DNA of 9,089 nt from Boseongicola sp. SB0675_bin_26. GTDB lineage: Bacteria > Pseudomonadota > Alphaproteobacteria > Rhodobacterales > Rhodobacteraceae. Shown here one piece after another: positions 5,866 through 9,089 of the stretch. The stretch covers positions 1-9,089 of the forward strand of contig VYCX01000231.1 in the NCBI GenBank assembly GCA_009843725.1, in the 5' to 3' direction. The notes below the pieces were generated by a model that did no database searches, was not told the origin of the DNA, and was given only the letters and a program-made list of their open reading frames with translations. Each line of letters begins with the position of its first letter. Position 1 is the first letter of the stretch. Both the position numbers and the translations under genes were made by a program.

Positions 5866-7284
5866 TCACCGTGGCAATGACGACGACCCCGTCAGGAATT
5901 CGTCAACGGCGCGGGCGCATTGCCGACCCTCGCGGATGGCCCAAACCACGAGCGACTGGCCCCGGCGCATGTCGCCCGCAGCGAAAACCTTGGGCTGCGT
6001 AGTGGCGTAGCTGTCGGTATCGGCGAGGACGTTTCCTCGTGCGTCCAGTTCCACTCCGATCTCGTCCACCATCCCTTCGTGGACCGGATGAACGAAACCC
6101 ATGGCAAGCAGCACGAGCTCCGCTTTCAGATCGAAATCGGTTCCGGGGATTTCCTGCATGTGCTGGTCCAGCCGGACGGCGTGGAGGGTAGAGACTGCCC
6201 CGTCGGCGCCAGAAAGGCGCTTGGTCGCGACGCTCCAGTCGCGGCCTGCTCCCTCTGCCTGCGATGAGGAAGTGCGCAGTCGCAGCGGCCACAGCGGCCA
6301 TGTGGTGGCCTTGTCAGGCTGCTCCGGCGGCATGGGCATGATCTCGAGCTGCGTCACCGAGACCGCGCCCTGGCGGAACGACGTTCCGATGCAATCCGAA
6401 CCTGTATCGCCGCCGCCGATCACGACGACATGCTTTCCACCAGCGAAAATCTCCTCCACCTCGCCGAGCGGCTCGCCGCCGATGCGCCGGTTCTGCTGGG
6501 GCAGGAAATCCATCGCGAATTCGACGCCGCGCAAATCCCTTCCCTCTACCGGCAGGTCGCGTGCCTTCTCCGACCCGCCCGCCAGGACCACGGCGTCGTG
6601 GTCCCGGACGACGTCTCCCGTCTCGAGGCCGACCCCGACATGCGAGTTGGTGCGGAAGGACACGCCTTCCGCCTCCATCTGGCGGATGCGTCGGTCGACA
6701 AAGTCCTTTGACATCTTGAAGTCCGGAATGCCGTAGCGGAGCAACCCTCCCGGCCTGGCGTTCTTCTCGAACACCGTGACGTCATGCCCGGCCCGCGCCA
6801 GCTGCTGCGCACAGGCCATCCCCGCAGGGCCCGAACCGACGATGGCCACGCGCTTGCCGGTCCTGGCGGCGGGAATGTCGGGACCCACCCAACCCTCCTG
6901 CCAGGCGCGGTCGGCGATGGCGGATTCGATCGACTTGATGGTCACCGGCGCGTCATCGATGTTCAGCGTGCAGGCTTCCTCGCAGGGCGCCGGGCAGATT
7001 CGGCCGGTGAATTCGGGAAAGTTGTTGGTCGAATGCAGCACTTCGATCGCTTCCCGCCATTGGTCGCGGTAAACGAGGTCGTTCCAGTCGGGGATGATGT
7101 TGTTGACCGGGCAGCCCGTGTGGCAGAACGGGATGCCGCAATCCATGCAGCGCGCGCCTTGCTGCCGCAGGGTGTTTTCGTCCAGCGGTATAAGGAACTC
7201 GTCGAAGTGGCGGACGCGGTCGGCCACCGGCGCGTAGCGTTGTTCGTGCCTGTCGAATTCGAGAAAACCCGTAACCTTGCCCAT
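5866..7284 (-). CDS. gltD: Glutamate synthase [NADPH] small subunit
   Basis: GltD (472 residues, the usual length) feeds electrons from NADPH through FAD and Fe-S clusters to the large subunit, which makes two glutamates from glutamine and 2-oxoglutarate. The N-terminal cysteine clusters are intact: C46-x2-C49-x4-C54-x3-C58 ([15 protein letters not shown]), then C97, C101 and C105 ([13 protein letters not shown]). The FAD-binding motif is [13 protein letters not shown] (147-159), and the NADPH-binding motif is [14 protein letters not shown] (287-300). The closing FAD segment is [20 protein letters not shown] (433-452). The start at 7284 is set by the family N-terminus [10 protein letters not shown]. 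It begins 3 bases after the gltB stop, with a GGAG site inside the end of gltB, so the two are cotranscribed and probably translationally linked. Nothing is missing or altered. Confidence 0.97.
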   Translation of the reverse strand: MGKVTGFLEFDRHEQRYAPVADRVRHFDEFLIPLDENTLRQQGARCMDCGIPFCHTGCPVNNIIPDWNDLVYRDQWREAIEVLHSTNNFPEFTGRICPAPCEEACTLNIDDAPVTIKSIESAIADRAWQEGWVGPDIPAARTGKRVAIVGSGPAGMACAQQLARAGHDVTVFEKNARPGGLLRYGIPDFKMSKDFVDRRIRQMEAEGVSFRTNSHVGVGLETGDVVRDHDAVVLAGGSEKARDLPVEGRDLRGVEFAMDFLPQQNRRIGGEPLGEVEEIFAGGKHVVVIGGGDTGSDCIGTSFRQGAVSVTQLEIMPMPPEQPDKATTWPLWPLRLRTSSSQAEGAGRDWSVATKRLSGADGAVSTLHAVRLDQHMQEIPGTDFDLKAELVLLAMGFVHPVHEGMVDEIGVELDARGNVLADTDSYATTQPKVFAAGDMRRGQSLVVWAIREGRQCARAVDEFLTGSSSLPR

Positions 7285-7287
7285 GAT

Positions 7288-9089
<1,802 letters not shown>

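Noticed and set aside
5195..6010. A 271-codon plus-strand open frame over the gap and the end of gltD
   Set aside because: It overlaps the certain gltD gene on the other strand and has no domain, so it is not supported.

Overview
The window looks like chromosomal DNA from a GC-rich alphaproteobacterium, plausibly Rhodobacterales or a relative. This rests on the glutamate synthase sequences, a ScfR-type (RamB/PccR-like) regulator and strong GC bias at third codon positions. It is an inference, because no rRNA or other marker gene is present.

The right half (5866-9089) is ordinary core metabolism on the minus strand. It holds the C-terminal third of the glutamate synthase large subunit (gltB, cut by the window edge), then the complete small subunit gltD after a 3-base gap. 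Together they make the NADPH-GOGAT enzyme of ammonia assimilation.

The centre (2700-5300) is a convergent pair. A plus-strand XRE-type regulator (2730-4133) has a degenerate IrrE/ImmA-like domain and a C-terminal cysteine cluster. A minus-strand ketopantoate-reductase-family dehydrogenase (4130-5182) faces it. Their two TAG stop codons share a single CTAG. Both genes have AT-rich leaders containing palindromes and a shared TTGTAAAAT word. The regulator leader has a near match to the RamB/ScfR operator directly before the ribosome binding site. The regulator may therefore control itself and its neighbour.

The left part (1-2700) is a decayed accessory region. It contains a broken PIN-domain toxin (vapC-like, one internal deletion and two frame changes), weak traces of a transposase, one apparently intact GNAT acetyltransferase (1385-1915), and a 5' fragment of serine hydroxymethyltransferase (glyA) lying back-to-back with the regulator. 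About 560 bases between the dehydrogenase promoter and gltD hold no gene I can support. I found no CRISPR array, tRNA, rRNA, intact insertion sequence or convincing new defence system.
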